Numbered from the stretch's first letter, positions 15,908 through 24,340 are shown. The stretch is 38,649 bases of DNA from Streptomyces globisporus (GCF_003501885.1 NZ_QWFA01000029.1:1-38649); one strand, 5' to 3'. Numbers and translations are program-made. The notes: generated by a model from the sequence alone, not told the origin.

Positions 15908-16426
15908 ATGGGGACGAATGGATCGACGATGCTCGAGCCGTTACGGCAGGGGCTTCCCCCCACCGACCCCTCAGGGGTTGCCGGATCGGCCTCGTGCGCT
16001 CTGCCCGCGCGCTACGAAGCGGTCGGCGGGGCACGGAAGTTCACCCGGACCACACTGGAGCGGTGGGAGCTGGCCGACCGGTTCGACGATGTCGCCCTGG
16101 TGGTGTCCGAACTCGTCACCAACGCCCTGCGCCACGCGCTGCCCGCCGATCCGCCGCGGGAGTTCCAGGACCCGCCGGTGCGGCTGCACCTGATGCGGTG
16201 GACCTCGCGGCTGGTGTGCGCGGTGCGCGATCCCAGCCGGGAGAGCCCGGTGGCGGGCGAGGCGGCGGATTCCGCCGAATCGGGCCGTGGACTGTTCCTG
16301 GTGGAATGCGTCAGCGACAGCTGGGGCTGGCACCCCTCTCCCGTACCGCTCGGAGAACTGCCTTCCGGACCGCTGTACGGCAAGGTCGTCTGGGCCCTTT
16401 TCCGGCTGCCGGAAAAGGCGAAGTAG
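15908..16426 (+). CDS. Anti-sigma-factor/HATPase-like ATP-binding regulatory protein of the whiJ-like trio
   Basis: A protein of 172 residues in the GHKL (HATPase_c_2/SpoIIAB-like) family of stand-alone ATP-binding regulators. The N-box-like segment is VALVVSELVTNALRHA at about residues 62-77. The lid/G-box region is VCAVRDPSRESPV followed by ESGRGLFLVECVSDSWGW. Streptomyces carries many such genes beside XRE and DUF397 genes; some act as anti-sigma factors or kinases. The ATG at 15908 has GGGAG 8 nt upstream; the open frame extends further back to 15791, but that part covers the shared regulatory element and is not family-like. It converges on the DUF397 gene through a strong hairpin. Confidence 0.87.
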   Translation: MGTNGSTMLEPLRQGLPPTDPSGVAGSASCALPARYEAVGGARKFTRTTLERWELADRFDDVALVVSELVTNALRHALPADPPREFQDPPVRLHLMRWTSRLVCAVRDPSRESPVAGEAADSAESGRGLFLVECVSDSWGWHPSPVPLGELPSGPLYGKVVWALFRLPEKAK

Positions 16427-16442
16427 GGCTCACGGAAGCCCC

Positions 16443-16467
16443 GGTCCGGTCCCTCGGGGGCCGGACC
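16443..16467. terminator. Bidirectional terminator between the ATPase and DUF397 genes
   Basis: GGTCCGGTCCC pairs with GGGGCCGGACC around a TCG loop, giving an 11-bp stem with one G-U wobble. It lies exactly between the two converging stop codons. Confidence 0.85.
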
Positions 16468-16472
16468 AGGCG

Positions 16473-16715
16473 TCAGGCGCCTGCCGCGAGATGGTCGAAC
16501 TCGCCGTCCTTGACGCCCAGCAGCAACGCCTCGATCTCCGCGGGCGTATAGACGAGGGCGGGCCCGTCGGGGTGACGGGAGTTCCGCATCGCCACATTCC
16601 CTCCGGGCAGCCGCGCGAACTCCACGCAGGATCCCTGGGAGTTGCTGTGCCTGCTCTTCTGCCAGACGACTCCGCGAAGCTCTGTGGCCGCCATGCCGTT
16701 GTACACGTGGTGCAC
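16473..16715 (-). CDS. DUF397 domain protein (partner of the WhiJ-like regulator)
   Basis: A small protein of 80 residues with the DUF397 pattern: VVWQKSRHSNSQGSCVEFARLPGGNVAMRNSRHPDGPALVYTPAEIEALLLGVKDGEFDHL. DUF397 proteins are encoded beside XRE/WhiJ-like regulators and are thought to bind them and modulate DNA binding. I chose the GTG at 16715 because GGGGAG lies 6 nt upstream; an internal ATG at 16694 gives a shorter form that fits many annotations, and a TTG at 16736 lacks a ribosome site. Its promoter region carries the second TGCACGTGCA element. Confidence 0.88.
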   Translation of the reverse strand: MHHVYNGMAATELRGVVWQKSRHSNSQGSCVEFARLPGGNVAMRNSRHPDGPALVYTPAEIEALLLGVKDGEFDHLAAGA

Positions 16716-16782
16716 AGGACGCTCCCCGAGTTGCAAGGTGCAAGTGTCAACTAGCTCGGATCATAGCTCTGTTCATATGCCA

Positions 16783-16807
16783 ATGCATGAGCAGATGCAC
16801 GTGCACG
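16783..16807. promoter_or_regulatory. TGCACGTGCA element, copy 2 (inverted)
   Basis: On the minus strand this reads CGTGCACGTGCATCTGC followed by TCATGCAT, matching 23 of the first 25 positions of copy 1. It lies 68 bp upstream of the DUF397 start and 129 bp upstream of the divergent lipoprotein gene. Confidence 0.65.
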
Positions 16808-16935
16808 CCGGGTGTTCCTTCGATTACAAGACGAACGGCGCGCCTATTTCGCTCCCGCTCACCGGAGTTGATCCGTGTGGACCTTGGTAACGTGGCGCGG
16901 TCTTTCGACCGGAAAACAGCAAGGGGGAACTCCAC

Positions 16936-17451
16936 GTGACCAGGTCTCTACGCACCGGCGCCGTCGCGGTGGCCGCTCTGGCCGCATCGTTCGCGCTGAC
17001 CGCCTGCGGCAGCGACGACCCGAAGAAGGACTCCGGCGCGGACGCGTCGGCGAGCGCGACGCCCGGCGCCGGTGGCGGCGAGGATTCCGGGGAGTCCGGC
17101 GGGGGCGCCGTCGACGCCGCCGCGCTGGAGGGAACCTGGGTGGGGCTGACGGACGGCAAGAACGTCACCGTGTCGATCGCCTCCCGCAAGGTCGCCCTCG
17201 TCGCCGACCAGTCCGTGTGCCAGGGCGATGTGAAGGACATGGGCGGCGAGCCGATGCTCGCGCTCAAGTGCACCGACGGCGGCACCGAGCGCACGATGGG
17301 CGCGATCGACTCCGTCGACGGGTCGAAGCTGGTCGTCTCGTGGGACGGCGGCGCCAAGGACACCCTCGCCAAGGCGGATGCGGGCAAGCTGCCGAGCGGC
17401 ATGCCCTCGCTCCCCGACCTGGGCGACCTGCCCGAGGTCCCCGCGCCGTAA
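16936..17451 (+). CDS. Small secreted lipoprotein of unknown function
   Basis: The protein has 171 residues. A lipoprotein signal peptide (MTRSLRTGAVAVAALAASFALTAC) has the lipobox LTAC, so Cys24 should be lipidated and the protein anchored outside the membrane. A flexible Ser/Asp/Gly-rich spacer follows to about residue 60, then a compact domain with LEGTWVGLTDGKNVTVSIASRKVALVA and two cysteines (CQGD and LKCTDGG) that may form a disulfide. The C-terminus is Pro-rich. The GTG at 16936 has AAGGGGG 9 nt upstream. I do not recognise a named family. Confidence 0.88.
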   Translation: MTRSLRTGAVAVAALAASFALTACGSDDPKKDSGADASASATPGAGGGEDSGESGGGAVDAAALEGTWVGLTDGKNVTVSIASRKVALVADQSVCQGDVKDMGGEPMLALKCTDGGTERTMGAIDSVDGSKLVVSWDGGAKDTLAKADAGKLPSGMPSLPDLGDLPEVPAP

Positions 17452-17458
17452 GTCCACC

Positions 17459-17488
17459 GCGGCCCGAGGCCCCGCGCCGCAGGGCCGC
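17459..17488. terminator. Possible hairpin terminator
   Basis: GCGGCCC and GGGCCGC form a 7-bp stem with a 16-nt GC-rich loop between the converging lipoprotein and FUSC genes. It is weaker than the other terminators in the window. Confidence 0.45.
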
Positions 17489-17509
17489 AGCCCGACTCGC
17501 CGGGGGCGC

Positions 17510-19636
17510 TCAGCCCTCGGCGAGGACGCTGCTGACGCGGGTGGAGCCGCCACGCTCGTCCAGGGCGCGGGTGAACTCCTCCAGCGCGTCCAGGAGCAGC
17601 GCCGCGCCCCGGCGCACCACCGGGTCGCCGACCGGTGTTGTGCCGTCGTCCGTCGGGGTGGGCATGTCCCAGTGGGCCACCGCGTCCACCACCGGCTGCC
17701 AGTCGGGCAGCCGCCGCTCCCGTACCGCCTTGGCGCCCTTCTCGGTGGCCCGGCGCAGCGCCTCGGCCAGCTGGGCCGCGCCGGGCACCGGGTCGGCCGA
17801 CCGGGCCGGGAGATGGGCCTCCAGGACCATCGCGGACCGGCCCAGCTGGGCCAGCGCGTGCTGGGCGTCGGTGGCGGCGGCCCGGGAGATGCCCCGGTGG
17901 CGGACGGGTTCGTGCTGGGCGGTCGCCAGCGCCTCCTGCCAGGCGACACGAGCCTCCCGGGTGGCGATCAGCGCGTCCCGGACGTCCTCGGTGTCCCGGG
18001 CCGCGGGGTCGGCGTACCGGTCGACGACCGTAGCCGCGTACCGTCCGTCCGCCACCAGCCACTCGGCCAGCCGGTTGCGCAGCCGCGGGGTCTCCCAGGC
18101 CGGGTAGAGGGCGTACGCGGTCATCGCCAGGAGTCCGCCGACGAGGGTCAGCACGATGCGTTCGGTGACGGTCTGGGACCAGTCGTCGCCGGCCATGCCG
18201 AGCAGGAAGACGACGTACGCGGCGACGCAGACCTGGCCGACCGCGTAGCCGGTGCCCATCAGCAGGTACATCAGCCCGGCGCAGATCACCGCGAGGAGCG
18301 CGGAGAGCCGGGCGTCGGGGTGGGCGGTCTGCACGATCGCGGTGGCGAGCCCGACCCCGACCAGGGTGCCGCCGAAGCGTCCGGCGGAGCGGGCGTACGT
18401 CTGCGAGAAGTCGGGCCGCATCACCATGACGGCGGTCATCGGCGCCCAGTAGCCGTGGCCGAGCGGCACCGCCTCGCCCACGAAGTAGCCGGAGACCGCG
18501 ACCACCGCGACCCGGATCCCGTGGCGCATGATCGGTGAGCCGTGGTGCATCTCGCGGCGCATCGCGGCCAGCACCACCGGGACCAGCTTCAGCAGCGAGG
18601 GCCGATGCCGGGTGTCCGGGGCGAGGTCCGTGGGGATCCCGCTGTCGGTCCCGGTGCCCTCCGCGATCTCCAGGACGTCGTCGAGCAGGGCCGAGAGCCG
18701 GTCGGCGGCGCGGCGGGCGGGGCCGACGAGGATCACGTCGTTGTCGGGGGTCTTCAGGACGCCCAGGTCGGTGGCGGAGAGGTGGACGGGCTCGCCGTAC
18801 CGGACGGCCCGCGCGGCGGCGTCCAGGACCGATCCGGCCGCGCCCAGCAGCTCGTTCACCCAGAGCCGCTCCAGGCCGTCGCCGGGCACCCCCATCGCCG
18901 GGTCCGCCAGCGAGGCCAGCACCGGGCGCAGCCGCTCGGCCACCCCCCGGGCCCCGCGCAGCTCGGCGGGGCGGCGGCGGGCCTCGCGCGCGGTGACGGC
19001 GGCGGCGCTGCGGGCGGTCATCAGGGGCAGCGGGTCGAAGGGGGCGACCGGGTCGTGGCGCAGCCGGCGGGCGTAGTCGGCCTCGGCGGCCAGGGCGTCG
19101 GCGAGCGCGTCGCGCTGGGCGCCCCATCTGCGGACCGGGAAGAGGACGATGAGCGTGGCCTGCACGAGACCGCCGACGGCGATCATCCCCGCGTGGGCGG
19201 CGGCGTCCACGACCGAGGTGGGCAGGGTGATGGTCACCAGCATGATCGCGACGTTGGACGCGGCGATGATGCCCGCTGTGGGGCCCGCCGCCCAGGCGAG
19301 CCCGGCGAGGAAGGTCCAGAGGCCGAGCAGGCAGAGGAAGAGCACGACGTGCGCGCCGCTGACGTACCCGACGAACGTCGAGACGGCGAGGCTCGCCCCG
19401 GAGACCAGGGCGAGGACGGGGCGCGGGCGCCAGCTGCGCTGGAAGGTGGCGATGGCCGCCTGGAACGCACCGAACGCGGAGCTCGCCGCGATCTCGGGGC
19501 CGAAGATCACGAGGCTGACGCCGACGACGAGGGCGAGTCCGGCCGCACCGCGCAACGCGATGAGGGGTTCCAGTTTCTGCCGCTCGATCTCCAGCCCCGA
19601 GCGGGCGGTCTCCTTCAGCGCCCGGAGCCAGCTCAT
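17510..19636 (-). CDS. FUSC-family (aromatic acid exporter-like) membrane protein
   Basis: The protein has 708 residues with two membrane blocks. The first is at about residues 25-170 (six segments, IALRGAAGLALVVGVSLVIFG onward). The second is at about residues 375-520 (IRVAVVAVSGYFVGEAVPLGHGYWAPMTAVMVMRPDFSQTYARSAGRFGGTLVGV). Each is followed by a cytoplasmic helical region. The GYWAPMTAVMVMRPDFSQTYARSAGRFGGT segment is the FUSC/ArAE signature. Relatives include AaeB and YccS-type exporters; the substrate is unknown. The ATG at 19636 is followed directly by MSWLRALKETARSG. No partner gene is adjacent; the upstream DUF2786 gene is 38 bp away on the same strand and may be cotranscribed. Confidence 0.88.
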   Translation of the reverse strand: MSWLRALKETARSGLEIERQKLEPLIALRGAAGLALVVGVSLVIFGPEIAASSAFGAFQAAIATFQRSWRPRPVLALVSGASLAVSTFVGYVSGAHVVLFLCLLGLWTFLAGLAWAAGPTAGIIAASNVAIMLVTITLPTSVVDAAAHAGMIAVGGLVQATLIVLFPVRRWGAQRDALADALAAEADYARRLRHDPVAPFDPLPLMTARSAAAVTAREARRRPAELRGARGVAERLRPVLASLADPAMGVPGDGLERLWVNELLGAAGSVLDAAARAVRYGEPVHLSATDLGVLKTPDNDVILVGPARRAADRLSALLDDVLEIAEGTGTDSGIPTDLAPDTRHRPSLLKLVPVVLAAMRREMHHGSPIMRHGIRVAVVAVSGYFVGEAVPLGHGYWAPMTAVMVMRPDFSQTYARSAGRFGGTLVGVGLATAIVQTAHPDARLSALLAVICAGLMYLLMGTGYAVGQVCVAAYVVFLLGMAGDDWSQTVTERIVLTLVGGLLAMTAYALYPAWETPRLRNRLAEWLVADGRYAATVVDRYADPAARDTEDVRDALIATREARVAWQEALATAQHEPVRHRGISRAAATDAQHALAQLGRSAMVLEAHLPARSADPVPGAAQLAEALRRATEKGAKAVRERRLPDWQPVVDAVAHWDMPTPTDDGTTPVGDPVVRRGAALLLDALEEFTRALDERGGSTRVSSVLAEG

Positions 19637-19674
19637 GGGCCGAGCCTAACGGTGCAATCCCGAACGAGCCCGAC

Positions 19675-20853
19675 TTAAGCCTTGATTTCCCCGTCGGGTC
19701 GGGGGGCCGCACCGCCCATGCGGGCCCGGTCGGCGGCCTCGGTGCCGTGCGTCCAGCCCGCCGGGTCGAAGACCCCGCGGAGCCGGGTGGTCGTGGTCCT
19801 CGGGAACATCCGCTCGGCGGTGTCGGCGACCGCGACGTCCCGGGCGGCGAGGACGGGAAGCAGTCCGCCGCCTGCCCCTGTCGTGCCGGTACCGGTGTCC
19901 GCCTCCGCCGTGATCCGCTCGGCATCGGCGGCCAGTCGGCGGCCGAGGCGCTGGGCGTACCCCATCCAGAACGCCTGCCGGAAGGTCTTGGTCCGCTTAC
20001 GGCCTCCGGCGCGCTGTCCGGCCTCCGCCCGGGTCATCGCCGTCGCCCCCTGGACGAGCAGTGAGGTGAAGAGCAGCTCGACCGCCTCCAGGTCGGGTTC
20101 GAAACCGACGGCCGTGGAGAAGCCCAGGTCCTCGTTCCACACGGCCCGGCAGCGGTTCGCCGAGGCGACGGCGTCCAGCAGGACCGCCTTGGCGCTCTCG
20201 TACGGGGGGTCCACCCCGATCCGGCAGGCTCCCGGCGTCTCGCGGCTCCGCGTCCGGGCGGCGAGGAGGGCCTCGTCGATGGTGTGCCGGGCCATCAGCT
20301 CCTGCGCCTTGGTGGTCAGCGCCTCGGCCTCCTCCGGGAAGCCGGTCGCCTCGGCCTTCGCCAGCAGGGCCCGGATCCGGGTGAGCATGCGGGGCTCGTC
20401 GGCGGCGGGCGGCCGGTGCAGGTGGTCGGCGGCGGTGCCGGGCGGCGGTCCCACGGGCTCGATGGCGGGCAGCCGCAGCAGCACCCGGTAGAGCTCAAGG
20501 AGATCGGCGGCGTAACTGAACCGGTCCGGCCGGTTGCGCTCCACGGGCGGCGGAAGCTCGGCGAGCTGCTGCCGCCACCGGGGCGGCAGCTCCGGGTACC
20601 GGGCGGTCTCGGCGGCGATCAGGGTCCCGACCAGCGCCGCCCGCCGCTCGTCCAGCTCCCGGCGGACGAACCGGACCAGGTCGGCGGGGTGCCAGCCGCG
20701 CTCCCACGCCCGGCCCACGAACTCCTCGCCGCGCCGGTGCGCCTCCTCGTCGGCGTCCGGGGCGGCGGCGAGCAGGGACGCGCCGGTGTCCAGGGCGGCG
20801 TCGCCCTCCGCGTAGAGGGCCGCCGCGCACGCCCGGTCGATCACGGATTCCAT
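19675..20853 (-). CDS. DUF2786 domain protein
   Basis: The protein has 392 residues and is soluble. The DUF2786 motif is at about residues 153-195 (MLTRIRALLAKAEATGFPEEAEALTTKAQELMARHTIDEALL), a helical segment found in bacterial and phage-associated proteins. It is followed by a region with FRQAFWMGYAQRLGRRLAADAERI. Residues 1-150 are a helical actinobacterial extension rich in Arg/Leu. The molecular role is unknown. The ATG at 20853 is the likely start; no strong ribosome site precedes it, so the message may be leaderless or the start slightly different. It is divergent from the DNA polymerase gene with 62 bp between. Confidence 0.85.
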   Translation of the reverse strand: MESVIDRACAAALYAEGDAALDTGASLLAAAPDADEEAHRRGEEFVGRAWERGWHPADLVRFVRRELDERRAALVGTLIAAETARYPELPPRWRQQLAELPPPVERNRPDRFSYAADLLELYRVLLRLPAIEPVGPPPGTAADHLHRPPAADEPRMLTRIRALLAKAEATGFPEEAEALTTKAQELMARHTIDEALLAARTRSRETPGACRIGVDPPYESAKAVLLDAVASANRCRAVWNEDLGFSTAVGFEPDLEAVELLFTSLLVQGATAMTRAEAGQRAGGRKRTKTFRQAFWMGYAQRLGRRLAADAERITAEADTGTGTTGAGGGLLPVLAARDVAVADTAERMFPRTTTTRLRGVFDPAGWTHGTEAADRARMGGAAPRPDGEIKA

Positions 20854-20915
20854 CCGGCCAAGGGTAGGCGCGCGGCTCCCGGGCGTTGTCAGTGGCGGGT
20901 GCCAGACTCGCACCC

Positions 20916-22610
20916 ATGACCGAACGGTGGGCGGTGGCCGCTGCGGACGGGGGCGGGGCGCTGCTCGCGCCGCTCGCCCGCGACGGCACGCCCGCAGGTC
21001 CCGTCGTCGCCGAGCCCGACCTCGTCGAGGCGGTCCGCTCCCGCCCCGACGTGGTGCGCTGGGTGTGGCGGTCGACCGCCGCGATCTACCCCCGGCTGCT
21101 CGCCGCCGGGGTCCGGGTCGAGCGGTGCTACGACATCGAGTGCGCCGAGCTGCTGCTGCTCGGGCACGCCGGGCGGCTCGGCGAGCCCCGGTCGGCCGCC
21201 GCCGCGCTGGCCCGCCTCGACCACGCACCGGTGCCGCCGGATCCGCCCGCCCGGTCCGCCGAACCGGGCGCGCAGTCCTCCCTCTTCGAGCCGTCGTCGG
21301 GGACCGGCGTGCCGTTCGAGGGGCTCCTGCGGGTCTACGCGGACCAGCTGCGCCGCCATGACGCGGCGGAGCACCCGGACCGGATGCGGCTGCTGACCGC
21401 GTCGGAGTCGGCGGGGATGCTCGTGGCCGCCGAGATGCACCGGGCCGGGCTGCCCTGGCGCGCCGACGTCCACCGGGAGGTGCTGCACGGGCTGCTGGGC
21501 GAGCGGTACGCGGGCGGCGGCGAACCCCGCAGACTCGCCGAGCTGGCGGACGAGGTGTCGGCCGCGTTCGGCAGACGGGTCCGCCCGGATCTGCCCACCG
21601 ATGTGGTGAAGGCCTTCGCGCAGGCGGGGATCCCGGTGAAGTCGACCCGGCGGTGGGAGCTGGAGGAGGTGGACCATCCGGCGGTCGAACCGCTGATCGC
21701 GTACAAGAAGCTGTACCGGATCTGGACCGCGCACGGCTGGTCCTGGCTCCAGGACTGGGTGCGCGAGGGCCGCTTCCGCCCGGAGTACCAACCGGGCGGC
21801 ACGGTCAGCGGCCGCTGGACGACCAACGGCGGCGGGGCGCTCCAGATCCCCAAGGTGATCCGGCAGGCCGTCGTCGCCGACCCGGGGTGGCGACTCGTCG
21901 TCGCGGACGCCGACCAGATGGAGCCCCGGGTACTGGCGGCGATTTCACGCGACCGGGGGCTGATGGAGGTGGCCGGGCATGACGGCGACCTCTACAAGGC
22001 CCTCTCCGACCGGGCGTTCTCCGGCGACCGCGAGCACGCCAAACTGGCTCTGCTCGGCGCGATCTACGGCCAGACCTCCGGCGACGGGCTGAAGAACCTG
22101 GCCGCGCTGCGCCGCCGCTTCCCGCTGGCCGTCGCCTATGTCGATGACGCGGCGCGGGCGGGCGAGGAGGGCCGCGTGGTGCGGACCTGGCTGGGCCGCA
22201 CCAGCCCGCCGGTCGTCTCGGCGGGCCAGGACGAGGAGGCGGGCATCCCCCAGGAGGCCCCGGAGGGCTCCGGTGCCCCCCAGGGGCCCGGGTCCGCGTC
22301 CGGCGGCGGCACGGCCCGGGCCCGGGGGCGCTTCACGCGCAACTTCGTGGTGCAGGGCAGCGCGGCCGACTGGGCGCTGCTGCTCCTGGCCGGGCTGCGC
22401 CGGACGCTTTTCGAGCAGGGGCTGCGGGCGCAGCTGGTGTTCTTCCAGCACGACGAGGTGATCGTGCACTGTCCGGCCGAGGAGAGCGCCGCCGTCGCCG
22501 AGGCGATCCGCGCGGCGGGCGAACTGGCCGGGCGGACCGCTTTCGGGGAGACGCCGGTGCGCTTCCCCTTCACGACGGCGGTGGTGGAGCGGTACGCGGA
22601 CGCGAAGTGA
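20916..22610 (+). CDS. Family A DNA polymerase-like protein (short, with degenerate exonuclease domain)
   Basis: The protein has 564 residues, without a 5'-nuclease domain. Polymerase motif A is VVADADQMEPRVLAAIS, motif B REHAKLALLGAIYGQTSG, and motif C FFQHDEVIVH, so the catalytic aspartates are kept. The N-terminal ~170 residues correspond in position to a 3'-5' exonuclease domain, but I see no DxE motif and the later aspartate positions look lost. A Gly/Pro/Glu-rich insert at about residues 440-478 lies between motif B and motif C. Streptomyces carries this gene in addition to polA; a repair role is inferred. The ATG at 20916 gives MTERWAVAAADGGG; the ribosome site is weak. Confidence 0.9.
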   Translation: MTERWAVAAADGGGALLAPLARDGTPAGPVVAEPDLVEAVRSRPDVVRWVWRSTAAIYPRLLAAGVRVERCYDIECAELLLLGHAGRLGEPRSAAAALARLDHAPVPPDPPARSAEPGAQSSLFEPSSGTGVPFEGLLRVYADQLRRHDAAEHPDRMRLLTASESAGMLVAAEMHRAGLPWRADVHREVLHGLLGERYAGGGEPRRLAELADEVSAAFGRRVRPDLPTDVVKAFAQAGIPVKSTRRWELEEVDHPAVEPLIAYKKLYRIWTAHGWSWLQDWVREGRFRPEYQPGGTVSGRWTTNGGGALQIPKVIRQAVVADPGWRLVVADADQMEPRVLAAISRDRGLMEVAGHDGDLYKALSDRAFSGDREHAKLALLGAIYGQTSGDGLKNLAALRRRFPLAVAYVDDAARAGEEGRVVRTWLGRTSPPVVSAGQDEEAGIPQEAPEGSGAPQGPGSASGGGTARARGRFTRNFVVQGSAADWALLLLAGLRRTLFEQGLRAQLVFFQHDEVIVHCPAEESAAVAEAIRAAGELAGRTAFGETPVRFPFTTAVVERYADAK

Positions 22611-22652
22611 CCGTCCGGACAGGGCAGCGGGAAAGCGCCCCGGGCCTGCGGC

Positions 22653-23567
22653 CTAACGCTGCTGGAGCTTCGGCCACTCCGGGCTGATGACCAGGGCGGT
22701 GAGCTGGTCCATGGTGAGCGCGGGCGCCTTGCGGGTGGCGGCGCTCGACTGCTCGCCGGAGTTGAAGGCCGAGACGACGACCCGCATACCGTCCGGGCGC
22801 ATGCTGTCGGCCGTCCACATGACGACCCCCGAACCGCCCTTCTCGCCGGGCTTCTTCGAGGTGGCGAGCAGGGTGCCGTCGGGCAGGGTGGTCGCGTCGC
22901 CGTACAGCTGGTGGGCGACGTCCCGCATGTCCGGCTGCACATTGATCTGCACGAGGGAGCGGCCCTTGCCGTCGTTCACGACGACCGAGGCGAACTCGCC
23001 CCCGCTGTCCGTCACGTCCGTCACGGTCAGCCCGTCGGGCAGCAGCGCGCGGAAGGTGGGCATCAGAGCTGCGTAGTCGAGCGGCGGTGCCGGCTCTCCG
23101 GCGTCATGCGTTCCGCGCGAGTCGGGGTCCGGGTCCGGCGAGGGCTCACCGATGCCCGCGCCCGCCGTGGGGGTGGCGGTGGTCCCGGCCGTCGGCGTGT
23201 CCGAGGGCGTGGGGGCGACCGTCGCGGCGCCCTCGGGCGTGGCCGACGGCATGGGCGTGGCGGCGTCCGTCGCGACAGACGGCGTGGGCGTCGCCGTCTG
23301 GCCGACCGGCCCGCTGCTCGCGACGTTCACCCCGTCGCCGGACGTACCCAACTGGCCGGTGGCGAACGTGACTCCGCCGCCGACGAGGGCCAGGGTCAGC
23401 ACGCTTCCGGCCACGGCGGCGACACGGCGGCGGCGCACGGTGCGCCGCCCCTGTGCCAGCGCGCCGTCCACCAGGGCGGTACGGCCGGACAGCTCGAAGG
23501 TCTCGCCGGCACGGCGCAGTTCCGTACCGAGGCTGTCCTCGAACGGCAGCTCGTCTTCGCTGGGCAT
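22653..23567 (-). CDS. Membrane-anchored extracytoplasmic protein, likely partner of the adjacent sigma factor
   Basis: The protein has 304 residues. A cytoplasmic N-terminus of about 45 residues (SEDELPFEDSLGTELRRAGETFELSG) precedes a single transmembrane helix at about 47-68 after RRRR. Then come a Thr/Pro/Ala-rich extracellular linker to about 155 and a C-terminal domain (LDYAALMPTFRALLPDGLTVTDV ... EWPKLQQR). This layout is common for proteins encoded directly after SigE-family ECF sigma genes in Streptomyces. No zinc-binding anti-sigma HxxxCxxC motif is present, so an anti-sigma role is only suggested by position. The gap to the sigma gene is 84 bp. The ATG at 23567 lacks a strong ribosome site. 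Confidence 0.82.
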   Translation of the reverse strand: MPSEDELPFEDSLGTELRRAGETFELSGRTALVDGALAQGRRTVRRRRVAAVAGSVLTLALVGGGVTFATGQLGTSGDGVNVASSGPVGQTATPTPSVATDAATPMPSATPEGAATVAPTPSDTPTAGTTATPTAGAGIGEPSPDPDPDSRGTHDAGEPAPPLDYAALMPTFRALLPDGLTVTDVTDSGGEFASVVVNDGKGRSLVQINVQPDMRDVAHQLYGDATTLPDGTLLATSKKPGEKGGSGVVMWTADSMRPDGMRVVVSAFNSGEQSSAATRKAPALTMDQLTALVISPEWPKLQQR

Positions 23568-23651
23568 GGGGAACCACCACTTCTCGTACTCGTATCGGAT
23601 TGCTCGACAGTTCTTCGGCCGCAGGGGCCGGGGGCGGGGCGTGCCCGTACG

Positions 23652-24161
23652 TCAGCGGGCGGCGAACTCCGCGATGCTGCCGCCCAGCTGTTCCCGCAGC
23701 CGTCCGAGCGCCCGCACACAGCGGGTCCGTACGGCGGCCGGGCTGACCTGGAGGGCGGCGGCGGTCTCCTCGATGCTGCGGTCCTCCCAGTACCGCAGGA
23801 CCACGACCGCGCGGTCCTTGGGCGCCAGGTCGGACAGGGCGCGCAGCAGCGTCATCCGCAGCGCCGGGTCGTCGGGGTCGGCCGAAGCTCCCTCGGGCAG
23901 GTCGGCCAGCGGGCGTTCGCTCGCGGAGCGGCGCCGCCGATGGGTCAGGAAGGTCCTCACCAGCACGGTCTGTGCGTACGCCGCCGGGTTGTCGATCCGG
24001 CGGGCGCGGCCCCACGTCACGTACATCCGGCTCAGCGTCTCCTGCACCAGATCCTCGGCGAGATGCACATCGCCGCTGGTCAACAGGCAGGCCGACCGGA
24101 ACAGATGGCCGGCCCGACCGGCCGCGAACACCCTGAACCCGTCGGTACGCGCACCCTTCAT
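23652..24161 (-). CDS. SigE-family ECF RNA polymerase sigma factor
   Basis: The protein has 169 residues, a normal length. Region 2 is at about 16-75 (HLFRSACLLTSGDVHLAEDLVQETLSRMYVTWGR), with the conserved core-binding DLVQETL. Region 4 is at about 105-160 (LSDLAPKDRAVVVLRYWEDRSIEETAAALQVSPAAVRTRCVRALGRLRE), with the recognition helix SPAAVRTR. It resembles the SigE-family group of actinobacterial ECF factors that are paired with a downstream membrane protein. The ATG at 24161 follows GGGGGAG by 3 nt. Target promoters are not identifiable from this window. Confidence 0.93.
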   Translation of the reverse strand: MKGARTDGFRVFAAGRAGHLFRSACLLTSGDVHLAEDLVQETLSRMYVTWGRARRIDNPAAYAQTVLVRTFLTHRRRRSASERPLADLPEGASADPDDPALRMTLLRALSDLAPKDRAVVVLRYWEDRSIEETAAALQVSPAAVRTRCVRALGRLREQLGGSIAEFAAR

Positions 24162-24270
24162 GCTCTCCCCCGTCCACCCACCCGTTCCGCCCTTCCCCCT
24201 CTACGACGCGACGGGGCCGGGCGAATGTTTCAGGCGATCCGCGATAACTTTTCCGGCCGCGCACACGGAG

Positions 24271-24308
24271 GCGCCCCGTTCACGCGCCGGACGGCGTGAA
24301 CGGGGCGC
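24271..24308 (-). terminator. Strong hairpin terminator after the dioxygenase gene
   Basis: A 15-bp perfect stem (24271-24285 with 24294-24308, starting GCGCCCCGTTCACGC) with an 8-nt loop lies 33 bp past the dioxygenase stop codon. Confidence 0.85.
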
Positions 24309-24340
24309 GGGCGGTGGTGCGCGCTCGCTGTTTCCGTCGT

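Noticed and set aside
16747..16935. Small minus-strand frame of 62 codons in the DUF397/lipoprotein intergenic region
   Set aside because: It simply reads through the TGCACGTGCA element and overlaps the lipoprotein start; no coding character.
16824..19925. A 1,033-codon minus-strand frame across the lipoprotein and FUSC genes
   Set aside because: It is a shadow of the lipoprotein (plus strand) and of FUSC (another minus frame); Arg/Pro-rich with no motifs.
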